Positions 35,383 to 44,256 are shown, counted from the stretch's first letter. The stretch is 64,000 nucleotides of DNA from Mogibacterium kristiansenii (GCF_009695905.1 NZ_VUNA01000007.1:1-64000); one strand, 5' to 3'. Notes: generated by a model not told the origin, from the sequence alone. Translations and numbers: made by a program.

Positions 35383-36136
35383 CGCTGACCTTCTGTTCCT
35401 CGCAGAATTTATAACCGATGCCCCGCACCGTCTGGATGTAACGGGGCTCCCGTTTGTTCGCTTCGATCTTCTTCCGCAAATTGGAAATGTGCACCGTTAT
35501 GGTATTTTCATCATTGATGTAATACTCTCCGTTCAGAAATTCGTATATCTGAATTTTGGTGTACACCCTTCCCGGATGGCTCATCAGGAGCTCCAGAATT
35601 CGGAACTCCGCCGGGGTGGTGGACACGATTTCCTCATCCACGTACAGCTTTCGAGTGTTTCGGTCCAACCGCAGGTTTTCGAACCGGATGTCATCTTCGG
35701 TCCGAAGCGGTTGGCTGCCGCCTTCTTCTCCGGCATCGGTCGAGAGGGAAGGATCCGGCTTCTTATCGAACTCGTAGCATCGCCGCAGCACCGAACGCAC
35801 CCGGGCCACCACTTCCAAAGGGTTGAATGGTTTTACCAGGTAATCGTCGGCACCGATGTTCAGACCCACAATCCGGTCCGCATCTTCTCGCTTCGCCGAT
35901 AAAACGATAATCGGGACAGCCGAAAACTCCCGCACCCGCCGAATGAGCTCGTATCCATCCATCCGAGGCATCATGATATCGAAGATACAAAGGTCCGCCG
36001 GCTGCTGCTCCATGATTTCCAGCGCCTCCGCCCCATTGGGAGCGTGGAGAACCTCATACCCCTCATTATTCAAATACAGCTTCAGCACCTGAACGATGTC
36101 CCCATCGTCCTCGGCAACCAGTATTCTGTAAGCCAT
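35363..36136 (-). CDS. OmpR-family response regulator of the dlt-like operon
   Basis: A 257-aa regulator. The receiver has E9-D10-D11, phosphoacceptor D53 (CIFDIMMPRMDG) and VKPFNP. A linker of about 25 polar residues (KKPDPSLSTDAGEEGGSQ) leads to a winged-helix domain ending TVRGIGYKF. It starts three bases after the carrier-protein gene, so it is co-transcribed with the modification genes. The promoter at 41908-41983 carries 11-bp-spaced direct repeats of the kind OmpR/PhoB proteins bind, so autoregulation is likely. The 16-nt element shared with the trk-kdp operon may be bound by this protein or by KdpE. Confidence 0.92.
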   Translation of the reverse strand: MAYRILVAEDDGDIVQVLKLYLNNEGYEVLHAPNGAEALEIMEQQPADLCIFDIMMPRMDGYELIRRVREFSAVPIIVLSAKREDADRIVGLNIGADDYLVKPFNPLEVVARVRSVLRRCYEFDKKPDPSLSTDAGEEGGSQPLRTEDDIRFENLRLDRNTRKLYVDEEIVSTTPAEFRILELLMSHPGRVYTKIQIYEFLNGEYYINDENTITVHISNLRKKIEANKREPRYIQTVRGIGYKFCEEQKVSDEETEK

Positions 36137-36139
36137 TCT

Positions 36140-36370
36140 TTATGCATCCTCTTGCAGTCTTTCCACCATCTTCCACAGATTGGCCGCAGAGTTGAAATTC
36201 TCCGGCGTCATCTCCGCCGCATCGATGGAGATGTCAAAGGCATCCTCCAGCTCGCTCACCAGGGAGATAATCGCAAAAGAATCCAGCAGATGGTCGTCAA
36301 TCAGGCCGGTTTCCGTTTCATAATCAATGGTATCGTCGATTTCATTCAAAATTTCCAGTAATTCGTTCAT
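36140..36370 (-). CDS. Acyl/aminoacyl carrier protein (DltC-like)
   Basis: A 76-aa acidic four-helix carrier protein. The phosphopantetheine attachment serine is S31 in LLDSFAIISLV, where Asp30-Ser31 matches the DSL-type signature. Size and pI resemble DltC and other discrete carriers. It lies between the PLP decarboxylase gene (39-base gap) and the response regulator gene (3-base gap). In this operon it should carry an amino acid loaded by the adenylating enzyme (37615-39195), receive any decarboxylation while bound, and pass the product to the MBOAT membrane protein. A 4'-phosphopantetheinyl transferase must be encoded elsewhere. Confidence 0.9.
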   Translation of the reverse strand: MNELLEILNEIDDTIDYETETGLIDDHLLDSFAIISLVSELEDAFDISIDAAEMTPENFNSAANLWKMVERLQEDA

Positions 36371-36409
36371 CGTATTTCTTCTTTCTCGCGTAACGCGTCA
36401 TTCGTTAAA

Positions 36410-37618
36410 TTAATTGCTTCGCACCGGGGTGTTCAGCGGGTGGGTCTGCATTTGCTTCCGCACCTCTGCCAAACCTTCCTTCTCGCTGTAGAGCACCACG
36501 CCCGGCAGCTCGTGGGTCAAGAACAGACTCATGCCCTCGTACACCGAATAGGCACCGGTTCGGGTAAAAACAATCAGATCGCCCTCCCGAAGCGGCCGGC
36601 AGGCATAGTCGCCAATTAAGATATCGTTGGTGGTGCACAGGGATCCGCAGATGGAATAGTGCACCGTCTCGGCACATTCGGCCGCCTCCGGCTTGCCCGA
36701 AAGTACTTTTACCTCCGGCACGTACATGCCTCGAATCTGCCCGTCGTAGTGGAGCTGGTGAATTCCGCCGTCGGTGATGGCATAATTCTTTCCGGAATTG
36801 GTCTTCACGTCGCACACCTTGGTGATGTAGTAACCGGTATCGTACGCCAAAGCGCGCCCCATCTCCAGGGTCACCGCCCCTTTCCAGCTCATCTGTGTTA
36901 TTATATCACGAAATTCCGAAAGCTGCTCCGGCGATGTCACATCTTCTTCCTGCCCTTCGAAATACGGCACGCCGAAACCGGTTCCGTACTCCAGCATAGG
37001 CACCCGGAAACCCGCTTCCTCTTCCAGTCTTCGGAAGAATTCATCCAGCTTCTTCAGCTCCTTCCGATGCTTTGCCAGGCGGTGTTTCTGGGTGCCGGAA
37101 AAGAAATGAATTCCGTGGAATTCCACGCCCCTGTATTCCGCCCTTCGTTGGATTAAGGACAGTACGGTCTCCTCATCCATTCCGAATTGGCTGCCGTTTG
37201 TGAGCCGCGGGAGAACCCTCAGTACCAGATTCCCTTCGATTCCCATTCGGTTCAGCAATTCCAGCTGACTCGGGGACTCCGCGGTGTACAGCGCCCGGTC
37301 CCCGCAGTAATCCAGAATTTCTTCCAGATCTTCTGCTCGTTTCAGCACCCCGGAAATCAAGAGTTTTTCCGGGGGAATTCCCAGGCTTCGGCATACCCGA
37401 AACTCCCCGTCGGAGCACACCTCAATTCGCTGGGTTTCCGGAAGGGATGCCGCGGTGAGAAACGGATTGGTTTTCATGCAGTAGGTCAAACCGATTTCAT
37501 CCCCCAGGTGTTTTCTAAAATATTGAAACCGCTCTAACAGGGTATCCGTATTGAAAATATACAGAGGGGTGGGATATCGCTCCGCCGCCTCCCGGATTAT
37601 TCTATCTGAAAGCATCAT
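36410..37618 (-). CDS. PLP-dependent decarboxylase, BtrK-like (group IV fold)
   Basis: A 402-aa alanine-racemase-fold decarboxylase of the LysA/ornithine-type family. The PLP lysine is in YCMKTNP (about residue 49). GIHFFSGTQ replaces the HxGSQ of LysA, GTGFGVPYF the GGGxG loop, EMGRALAYDTG the EPGR segment and CGSLCTTND the CESGD specificity loop. As I recall them, the FGMDE, GIHxxxGTQ, GFGVPYF and G-LCT segments resemble BtrK, which decarboxylates glutamate bound to a carrier protein in butirosin synthesis. The neighbouring carrier and ligase fit such a role. The start ATG 37618 (GGAGGAAACAGA upstream) overlaps the adenylating enzyme stop. Plain DAP decarboxylase is less likely. Confidence 0.8.
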   Translation of the reverse strand: MMLSDRIIREAAERYPTPLYIFNTDTLLERFQYFRKHLGDEIGLTYCMKTNPFLTAASLPETQRIEVCSDGEFRVCRSLGIPPEKLLISGVLKRAEDLEEILDYCGDRALYTAESPSQLELLNRMGIEGNLVLRVLPRLTNGSQFGMDEETVLSLIQRRAEYRGVEFHGIHFFSGTQKHRLAKHRKELKKLDEFFRRLEEEAGFRVPMLEYGTGFGVPYFEGQEEDVTSPEQLSEFRDIITQMSWKGAVTLEMGRALAYDTGYYITKVCDVKTNSGKNYAITDGGIHQLHYDGQIRGMYVPEVKVLSGKPEAAECAETVHYSICGSLCTTNDILIGDYACRPLREGDLIVFTRTGAYSVYEGMSLFLTHELPGVVLYSEKEGLAEVRKQMQTHPLNTPVRSN

Positions 37619-39195
37619 TCTGTTTCCTCCAGTTCTGTCAACACCTTTCGGTCGATTTTTCCGTTTTTGTTCAGGTGAAATTCCTTGACGTGGTGGAATT
37701 TCCACGGAACCATGTAGGCCGGCAGCTTATCCTTCAGCTGCCGGTGCACCTCCGAAGCGGCCGCATCGCCGGTGTAATAGGCGGAAAGCCGGCTTCTTTT
37801 GGCATCGTAGGAACAGCAGCTCTGGCGCACCCCTTCCAGCGCATTCATCTGAAGCTCAATTTCCTCCAGCTCGATTCGATGCCCCATATGCTTGATCTGG
37901 AAATCCTTTCGGCCGGCAAAAACCATCTCTCCGTTTTCATCCAGCACCGCCAGGTCCCCGGTGCGGTACATCCGTCGGGTGGTTCCGTCGTCCTCCGTAT
38001 ACCGGACAAAATGCTTCGCCGTCTGCTCCGGATTGTGGTAGTATTCCCGCGCCAGGGATTCCCCCATCACGCAGATTTCTCCGGGCAGACCGGCCGTCTT
38101 CACCGGACGGTCCTCTTCGTCCAAGAGCACCACACTCCGTCCCGGGAACACCTTTCCCAAAGGCAGCTTTTCTTCCTTCCCGTACCGGCGCTCGATTGGG
38201 AAATAGGTGCAGTTGCAGGTGATTTCCGACGGCCCGTACAGGTTCACAAACTTCGTCTCCGGCAGATTTTCCTGCCAGATGGTGAGCTGCTTGATCGGCA
38301 TCACCTCACCGGAGAACATCACCCGCTTCAGTTCCGTCGGCACCCGGTACCCGAATCCCTTCAGGCCGGAAATGATGCACAGCGCCGATACCGCCCAGGT
38401 CAGATTGGTTACGTGATTGTCGCAGATGTAATCCAGCAGCCGCGGCGGCGTGGAGAAGTATTCCCGCGGAATGAGGAGCAAAGAGGCCCCGGTCATCCAC
38501 GCGGAATAGATGTCTTTTACCGATACATCAAAGTCAAAGGGCGCCTGATTTCCGATGACATCCTCTTCCGTGAATTCGAAAATCTCCACAAAATGCCGGA
38601 TAAAGTCCATCACAGACTGCTGTTCCACCAGCACGCATTTCGGCGTTCCCGTGGACCCGGAGGTAAAAATACCGTACAAGGGATCGGTGCTCCGAATTTC
38701 CCGGCGAATCTTTATCAGCTTCATCATGGCCGCTTCCGACGTATTTCCTGCTTTCGCCTTTTCAACCAAGGCATCCAGGGACAGGGTTTTTCCTTCGTAC
38801 CCCGCCCGGGAGAGTTTTTCCGTCTGTTTGTCTTCCACGATGACCAGGCGAGGCTCCAGAACGTTTAAAATGGAAGAAATTCGACTTTCCGTTTGCTCCG
38901 GGTTGATGCAAACGTAGAAGCTCCCCGCATAGATGGAAGCCAGAACCGCCGCCAGTTCACTGCAGCTCTTCTCCGCCAGGATGGCAATTGGAAAACCGGT
39001 CTCCACCTCCCCATCCTCTTCCGGATACAGGATTTCTCCCACTTCCGCCGCCATGCGCTGGGCCTGTTCAAACAGTTCGCCGTAGGTGAGCTCCCGAACC
39101 GGATCCTTCGCCGCCAAACGCTTTCCGTGAATCACTGCGGTATTCTCAAAGATGTCCAAAATGGTTTTACTCGCATTATCGATGTTTCTCTTCAT
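37615..39195 (-). CDS. Amino acid adenylating enzyme (DltA-like)
   Basis: A 526-aa stand-alone adenylation enzyme of the ANL superfamily. Core motifs are FTSGSTGTPKCV (about residues 182-193), the A4 segment FDFDVSVKD whose Asp binds an alpha-amino group, YGPSEITCNCTYF (A5), YRTGDLAVLDENG (A7), and KNGKIDRK with the catalytic lysine near the C-terminus (A10). It would activate an amino acid with ATP and load it on the carrier protein at 36140-36370. Family resemblance is to DltA, but the amino acid cannot be read reliably; the adjacent decarboxylase argues for a substrate other than, or beyond, D-alanine. It follows the SGNH protein gene by 15 bases. Confidence 0.88.
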   Translation of the reverse strand: MKRNIDNASKTILDIFENTAVIHGKRLAAKDPVRELTYGELFEQAQRMAAEVGEILYPEEDGEVETGFPIAILAEKSCSELAAVLASIYAGSFYVCINPEQTESRISSILNVLEPRLVIVEDKQTEKLSRAGYEGKTLSLDALVEKAKAGNTSEAAMMKLIKIRREIRSTDPLYGIFTSGSTGTPKCVLVEQQSVMDFIRHFVEIFEFTEEDVIGNQAPFDFDVSVKDIYSAWMTGASLLLIPREYFSTPPRLLDYICDNHVTNLTWAVSALCIISGLKGFGYRVPTELKRVMFSGEVMPIKQLTIWQENLPETKFVNLYGPSEITCNCTYFPIERRYGKEEKLPLGKVFPGRSVVLLDEEDRPVKTAGLPGEICVMGESLAREYYHNPEQTAKHFVRYTEDDGTTRRMYRTGDLAVLDENGEMVFAGRKDFQIKHMGHRIELEEIELQMNALEGVRQSCCSYDAKRSRLSAYYTGDAAASEVHRQLKDKLPAYMVPWKFHHVKEFHLNKNGKIDRKVLTELEETE

Positions 39196-39210
39196 ATCTT
39201 TTTCCTTATC

Positions 39211-40287
39211 TTAATCTTGAACCTCTTTTTTCGTTCCGCCTTCCGCCAGCAGATTCTCCAAAGAATTCATGGTATCATCCCCGTTGATTTTCTTCATCTT
39301 TTTCTTCTCGGCAATCTCATAGTTGCCATATATTCGATTCCACTTGGCGGAAATTAGGGGGTCGTTCCGGCGATCCTCCAGGTTGCAGTTCTGAACCAAA
39401 TAGTCCCGAAGGTAACCGGTGGTTTTGATGGCGCCGGAGATGTTCAAAGGATCTCCCCGGTCCCTGGTATCCGTTGCCCAATCGATCTGAAGTTCTTTTA
39501 CCCGGCGATTCAAGTCCACATACGGGACGTTGGTTTTCTTCGCCAGCTTTGCCAGGGCGTTGCACCGCTGAATGTTGTAGTTCTTCGGGGACGGTGCGGA
39601 ATAGAGAATCAGCTGGATTCCGTGCTTCTCACAGGTCTTCCGAATTGCGTCAAAATCCCGGCGATTGGCCTTGCTGATGGTATTCTGAACCTTATCCTTG
39701 TCCTTCGAATTGACCGTCGGTGCGCCCTCCGGTAGATTCATGTAATCCGCCGGTCCCGTGTACGGCCGAACCTTGCTGCTGATGCCGAACCCCTTATAAG
39801 TGGCGTGCATCTTCTGTGGAAATACCTGTTTCCAGCTGTTGTGGTAACGCAGCACCGGAAAGGCATTATATAATTTTTCCGCCAGGGCCGACTGCTTCCG
39901 GAAGGCTTGGCTCTTCCGGTTTCGGAATAAACTGTGGGTTTCCAGCAGGATGACCTTCGGCTTCTGGGATTCCAACGCGGTCTTCAGCACGTTTCGGGTA
40001 TCCGCCAGATTGGCCCCCGGCTGTCCTGCCGCGTAGACCGTGTATCCGGTTTCGTTCCAAATCTTCATGGGGGAAATGCTGGTGTAGCTCTCGCTGTCTC
40101 CCATCACCAGCACATCGATGGTATTCTTCGGTTCGTTGGCAATGCGGGAATACACCGCATTTCTGCCGGCGCCCAGGTGATATTTCATGACCACCTTTGG
40201 GGTCAACACCAAACCCGGGAGGAAAATCAGGAGAAACAGAATCACCAGGAACAGACATGTTCTCAGCATATGCTTTTGTTTTTTCAT
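39211..40287 (-). CDS. Membrane-anchored SGNH-like protein (DltD/AlgJ-like role)
   Basis: A 358-aa protein starts with one membrane anchor (about residues 9-30, CLFLVILFLLIFLPGLVL). An extracytoplasmic SGNH-like domain follows. VLVMGDSESYTSISP holds the GDS block with the nucleophile-type serine, LLETHSLF follows in the middle, and PYVDLNRRV with a later D is the final block. A lysine-rich C-terminal tail ends GGTKKEVQD. In dlt and alginate acetylation systems such proteins work with the MBOAT enzyme on the outer face. ATG 40287 has GGAGGAGG before it; an in-frame start at 40317 would overlap the MBOAT gene. It is the second gene of the operon. Confidence 0.83.
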   Translation of the reverse strand: MKKQKHMLRTCLFLVILFLLIFLPGLVLTPKVVMKYHLGAGRNAVYSRIANEPKNTIDVLVMGDSESYTSISPMKIWNETGYTVYAAGQPGANLADTRNVLKTALESQKPKVILLETHSLFRNRKSQAFRKQSALAEKLYNAFPVLRYHNSWKQVFPQKMHATYKGFGISSKVRPYTGPADYMNLPEGAPTVNSKDKDKVQNTISKANRRDFDAIRKTCEKHGIQLILYSAPSPKNYNIQRCNALAKLAKKTNVPYVDLNRRVKELQIDWATDTRDRGDPLNISGAIKTTGYLRDYLVQNCNLEDRRNDPLISAKWNRIYGNYEIAEKKKMKKINGDDTMNSLENLLAEGGTKKEVQD

Positions 40288-40303
40288 AGGTTCCTCCTCC
40301 TTT

Positions 40304-41875
40304 CTAGAATCCCGCATAGATCAGATCCACGGTCTGGTATCCCGCCCCGTAGGCTCCGAATACGATAATAAAAACAATCAATCCGTAATACACGCTCCAC
40401 CGCCAGAAGGTGGGAATCTTCGGAAAACGCTCGAAGAGATCCGGCTTCTTTTCCAGCAGGTCGTCCACGATGAACACCAGAACGGTTCCCACAATGACCA
40501 CGAACCAGTCCCCCGGATCCAGTTTCAGGCTCAGCATGGAGGTGGCCAGGTTGTCGCTGATGAACGGTCCCCGGAACATATTGCGGCACATGGACAGAAA
40601 CTGCCCAAAGGATTCCGCCCGGAACAGCATCTCGCCCATGACGATGATCACCCAGGTGCGGACCATATGCCACTTCTGAATAATCGGGTTGTCATCGGAC
40701 ACGTGAATCAGCCGCCGCATTTTCTCGCCCAGCGGTTCCAATGCCACTTCCGCCAGCAGAATGATGAAATAGTACACTCCGTACAGGATGTACGGCCACT
40801 TCGGTCCGTGCCAAAGCCCGTTCAGCATCCACACCGGGAACAGCGCCATCGCGCTGGTGACCACCATGGTGATGTATTTTCCGCAATGTTTCCGTCCGTA
40901 CTTTCCCCATTTCTTCACCAGCGAAGAAGTGGTGACCGGATAGAAAATATAGTTCTTGAACCAGCGTCCCAAGGTGATGTGCCATCTCCGCCAGAACTCC
41001 GCGGCGCTCTTAGCCTTGAAGGGCTGACGGAAATTCTCGGGCAGCTTCACCCCGAAAATCCGTGACGATCCGATGACGATATCAATGGTACCGGAGAATT
41101 CCAGATACAGCTGAATGGTGGTAACCACCGCCGTCAACACGATCATGAATCCGCTGTAGTGCGCCTCCGGCCGATACAGCATCAGCACCGCCGTGTTCAA
41201 TCGGTCCGAGACGATCATTCTTTTAAAAAGCCCCCAAATAATCCGGAAGCATCCCAGCCCCAGGTTCTCTCCCTGAATCGGTTCGCCGCTATACAGCGTG
41301 TCCTTCGTGTCGCTCCACTGAAGAATCGGACCTTCCATCACCGTCGGGAAGAAGATCAGGAACAGGAACAGCTTAAAGAAATTGGATTCCGCCTTCTCCC
41401 GCTTCCAGTACACGTCCAGCAAATAGCTCACCGCCTGCAGGGTATAGAACGAAATCCCGATGGGAACCAGAATCCGCCCCACGCTGAAATTTCCATTCCC
41501 GCCAAAATATCGAACCACCTGCATCGTCGTCTCCACGGTAAAAGCAGTATATTTCAGTGCCCCCAGGATGCCCACGGTCCCCAGCAGTCCCAGCTGCAGA
41601 ATCTTCCGGGATTTCTCCTTCAGAGCGTTTCGCCGTTCCTTCTCCGAACGGTCAATGGCTTTAATCTGAACCTGTGTGCGGTCAATCCATCCCGCAATGC
41701 TGTAGGTAATCCCGGCGGTCACCACCGCCCAAAGGATAAGCTGCCGGCTAATCAGCCAAAAAAATACCACGCTGGCCCCCAACAGCACCCACCATCGCCG
41801 CTCCTTCTTCACCAGCTGGTACAGGAGTGCCACCGCCGGCAGGAAGATAAAATAGGAATTAACATTATATGCCAT
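40304..41875 (-). CDS. MBOAT family O-acyltransferase (DltB-like)
   Basis: A 523-aa polytopic membrane protein with about eleven hydrophobic segments. Family signatures are LVPIGISFYTLQAVSYLLDVY (about residues 136-156), FFPTVMEGPIL, EFWRRWHITLGRWFKNY with the conserved WRRWH, and LNGLWHGPKW with the catalytic histidine (about 357). It would take the acyl or aminoacyl group from the cytoplasmic carrier and move it to an acceptor across the membrane, as DltB does for D-alanine on teichoic acids. First gene of the eight-gene operon; AAAGGTAAATACT precedes the ATG. Length is longer than typical DltB (about 400) and closer to AlgI-type proteins. Confidence 0.9.
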   Translation of the reverse strand: MAYNVNSYFIFLPAVALLYQLVKKERRWWVLLGASVVFFWLISRQLILWAVVTAGITYSIAGWIDRTQVQIKAIDRSEKERRNALKEKSRKILQLGLLGTVGILGALKYTAFTVETTMQVVRYFGGNGNFSVGRILVPIGISFYTLQAVSYLLDVYWKREKAESNFFKLFLFLIFFPTVMEGPILQWSDTKDTLYSGEPIQGENLGLGCFRIIWGLFKRMIVSDRLNTAVLMLYRPEAHYSGFMIVLTAVVTTIQLYLEFSGTIDIVIGSSRIFGVKLPENFRQPFKAKSAAEFWRRWHITLGRWFKNYIFYPVTTSSLVKKWGKYGRKHCGKYITMVVTSAMALFPVWMLNGLWHGPKWPYILYGVYYFIILLAEVALEPLGEKMRRLIHVSDDNPIIQKWHMVRTWVIIVMGEMLFRAESFGQFLSMCRNMFRGPFISDNLATSMLSLKLDPGDWFVVIVGTVLVFIVDDLLEKKPDLFERFPKIPTFWRWSVYYGLIVFIIVFGAYGAGYQTVDLIYAGF

Positions 41876-41907
41876 AGTATTTACCTTTCATTTTCAGTAT
41901 CGGCATT

Positions 41908-41983
41908 ATTATATCACGCTTGTATTAAGATTCTATTAAGATAGGGTTTTTCAATTCTTAAGATTTCTTAAGAATTCTTAAAG
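41908..41983 (-). promoter_or_regulatory. Promoter and direct-repeat operator of the dlt-like operon
   Basis: On the minus strand TATAAT (41908-41913) lacks a good -35. Instead TCTTAATAC (41922-41930) and TCTTAATAG (41933-41941) are direct repeats 11 bp apart. Upstream, TCTTAAG repeats at 41957-41963 and 41967-41973 and CTTTAAG near 41977 are spaced 10 bp. This arrangement suits activation by an OmpR/PhoB-type regulator. The 16-mer at 41921-41936 is identical to one before trkH. Confidence 0.7.
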
Positions 41984-42029
41984 CTTGGATGATTTGTTCG
42001 CGAAACAAACGTTTCACACAAAAGGAAGC

Positions 42030-42062
42030 GGTGCCAAAGCCGGTTCTCACCGCTTTGGCACC
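42030..42062 (-). terminator. Hairpin downstream of the P-type ATPase gene
   Basis: GGTGCCAAAGC (42030-42040) pairs perfectly with GCTTTGGCACC (42052-42062), an 11-bp stem. On the minus strand the downstream sequence is CTTCCTTTTGTG, a weak T-run. It lies about 20 bases after the ATPase stop and probably ends that operon. Confidence 0.65.
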
Positions 42063-42080
42063 GCCGCCATATTTCTTTAT

Positions 42081-43988
42081 TTATAACCCTTTTCGCTTCA
42101 ACATCCGCATGGAATTCAAAATACAAATTACAGCGACGCCCACGTCGGCGAACACGGCCCACCACATTCCGATAATGCCCAAAGCACCCAGAATCAAGAA
42201 CAGAATCTTGATAAACAGTGCGAAAGCAATGTTCTGGTAAGCGATGCCCACCGTCTGCCGGGCAATTCGAATGGTGCGCGGGATTTTGCCGATATCGTCA
42301 TCCATGATGACCACGTCCGCAGCTTCAATGGCCGCATCGGAACCCATGGAGCCCATGGCAATTCCCACATCCGCCCGGGAAAGCACCGGCGCGTCGTTGA
42401 TTCCGTCCCCGATAAATGCCAGCTTCTTCTTGCCGTTGCTGCCGTCTTTCTTGTCGCCGGACATCCGTGCCAACAGTTCTTCCACTGCCTGCACCTTGTC
42501 CGCCGGCAGAAGCTCCGCCCGGAATTCATCCACGGACAGTTTCTCGGCAACCGCTTCCGCAATTCCCTTCCGGTCTCCGGTGAGCATCACGACGTGCCGG
42601 ACGCCCTCCTGCTTCATCTCACGAATTGCTTTTACCGCACTATCCTTAATCTCGTCGGAGATGAGAATGGCCCCTTGGAATTTGCCGTCCGCCGCCACGT
42701 AGACGACGGTGGACTCTCCGTCCTGAATCTCTCGGTAGTCGATTCCGTTCTCCTCCATCAGCCGTTTATTTCCCACGTAGACCGTGGAATCACCTACTTT
42801 CGCAATGAGGCCCTGACCGGAGATATTCCGCGCATCCCGTGCCAGCCCCGGCTCCAAAACTTCGGTGTACGCTGCCTGAATGGATTTGGCGATAGGATGG
42901 GTAGACAGGCTTTCCACGATGGCGGCGTTCCGAAGCATCGTTTCTTCCAAAACACCTTCCGCCGGAACCACTCGAGTCACGTGAAAAACGCCTTCCGTCA
43001 GTGTGCCGGTTTTGTCCGAAACCACCGTGTCCAAATGCGCCATCTGTTCTAAATAGTTGGAGCCCTTTACCAGCACGCCGATGTTCGACGCCGCTCCGAT
43101 GCCGCCGAAAAAAGACAGGGGCACGGAAATGACCAAAGCGCACGGGCAGGAGATTACCAGGAAGGTGCAGGCACGCATCATCCAATTCATCCAGTTGCCC
43201 GTAAAAATAGGCGGAATGAGGGCCAGTATCACCGCACCGGCCACCACGATTGGCGTATAGTACCGAGCGAACCGGGTGATGAAATTCTCCGTCTTCGACT
43301 TCTTGGAGGACGCGTTTTCCACCAGCTCCAGAATCTGAGCCACGGTTGAATCCTCGTACTTTTTCTCCGCCCGAATCTTCAGGAGACCTTCGCCGTTAAT
43401 ACATCCGGAAATAATCTGATCTCCCGGAACCGCCGAACGCGGCACCGATTCTCCGGTAAGAGCCGATGTGTTCACCATGCTCTGACCCTCCAACACCGTG
43501 CCGTCCACCGGAATCTTCTCCCCGGCACGAATCACCAGGGTGTCCCCAATCTGCACTTCCTCCGGATCCACTTCCTCGATGGATCCATCGGCTCTCTCCA
43601 CATTGGCAAAATCCGGGGCGATGTCCATCAGCTCCGTAATGGATCTTCTGGATTTCCCTACCGCGTAGCTCTGGAACCATTCACCCACCTGGTAGAACAG
43701 CATCACCGCAACCGCCTCGCTGTTTTCACCGGTCACAAAAGCGCCCACCGTCGCCAGGGTCATGAGAAAACACTCGTCCAGCAGCTGCCGGTTCTTTATG
43801 CCGAGAAAACATTTTTTTACCACGTCCCTACCGGCAATCAGATACGGAATTAAATACAGCACCAACTCGCCCCACCGGGTACCCAAAATCCCCGGAAAAC
43901 CGCAGGTGTGCTCCACCACCATCAAAACCGCAAAGATGGATAAGCCAATCAGAATCTGCTTCAGTTGTCTTTTTAATCTCTTGCTCAT
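42081..43988 (-). CDS. Heavy-metal translocating P1B-type ATPase
   Basis: A 635-aa cation pump without an N-terminal metal-binding domain. Motifs are TGES near residue 175 (actuator), transmembrane CPC in VISCPCALVISVP, the phosphorylated aspartate in DKTGTLTEG, the HP motif in STHPIAKS, nucleotide-domain TGDR and the hinge GDGINDAPVLSRAD. The CPC signature places it in the P1B group exporting Zn, Cd, Pb or related ions, with Zn/Cd most likely. The metal-binding domain is supplied by a separate HMA protein encoded just upstream, and an ArsR-type metal sensor begins the operon. Function is metal efflux at the membrane. Gaps: 36 bases to the HMA gene. Confidence 0.94.
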   Translation of the reverse strand: MSKRLKRQLKQILIGLSIFAVLMVVEHTCGFPGILGTRWGELVLYLIPYLIAGRDVVKKCFLGIKNRQLLDECFLMTLATVGAFVTGENSEAVAVMLFYQVGEWFQSYAVGKSRRSITELMDIAPDFANVERADGSIEEVDPEEVQIGDTLVIRAGEKIPVDGTVLEGQSMVNTSALTGESVPRSAVPGDQIISGCINGEGLLKIRAEKKYEDSTVAQILELVENASSKKSKTENFITRFARYYTPIVVAGAVILALIPPIFTGNWMNWMMRACTFLVISCPCALVISVPLSFFGGIGAASNIGVLVKGSNYLEQMAHLDTVVSDKTGTLTEGVFHVTRVVPAEGVLEETMLRNAAIVESLSTHPIAKSIQAAYTEVLEPGLARDARNISGQGLIAKVGDSTVYVGNKRLMEENGIDYREIQDGESTVVYVAADGKFQGAILISDEIKDSAVKAIREMKQEGVRHVVMLTGDRKGIAEAVAEKLSVDEFRAELLPADKVQAVEELLARMSGDKKDGSNGKKKLAFIGDGINDAPVLSRADVGIAMGSMGSDAAIEAADVVIMDDDIGKIPRTIRIARQTVGIAYQNIAFALFIKILFLILGALGIIGMWWAVFADVGVAVICILNSMRMLKRKGL

Positions 43989-44024
43989 ACCCTCGTCCTC
44001 AGAATGATCTTCTATAAAAACAAA

Positions 44025-44243
44025 CTACCGAATAACCTCACAGTCCGGCTCGACCTTGGCAATCACCTTGCAGGCTTCATCCAAAATCGCTTCGAAGGAG
44101 TCATCCTCCGCTTCCAGCGTCATCTTCTGGGTCATGAAATTGACCGATACCTCTTTAACACCGTCAATTTTGCGGATGGCATCCTCCATCTTTGCCGCGC
44201 AGTTTGCACAATCCACTTCATCCAACTTAAATTTCTTCTTCAT
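44025..44243 (-). CDS. Stand-alone HMA heavy-metal-binding protein
   Basis: A 72-aa ferredoxin-like HMA domain. The metal-binding CxxC is C14-A-N-C17 in LDEVDCANCAAKM. The rest follows the beta-alpha-beta-beta-alpha-beta pattern (MEDAIRKIDGVKEVSVNF, MTLEAEDDSFEAILDEACKV). It lies between the arsR gene (13-base gap) and the ATPase gene, and the ATPase lacks its own N-terminal HMA, so this is probably its metal donor or regulatory domain split off as a separate gene. GAGG lies upstream of its ATG. Confidence 0.93.
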   Translation of the reverse strand: MKKKFKLDEVDCANCAAKMEDAIRKIDGVKEVSVNFMTQKMTLEAEDDSFEAILDEACKVIAKVEPDCEVIR

Positions 44244-44256
44244 GATAACCTCCTCG

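Noticed and set aside
36410-37618. Plain diaminopimelate decarboxylase (lysA) assignment
   Set aside because: The specificity loop CESGD is CTTND and other loops differ; the operon context with carrier protein and adenylating enzyme argues for a carrier-bound substrate. Not excluded without phylogeny.
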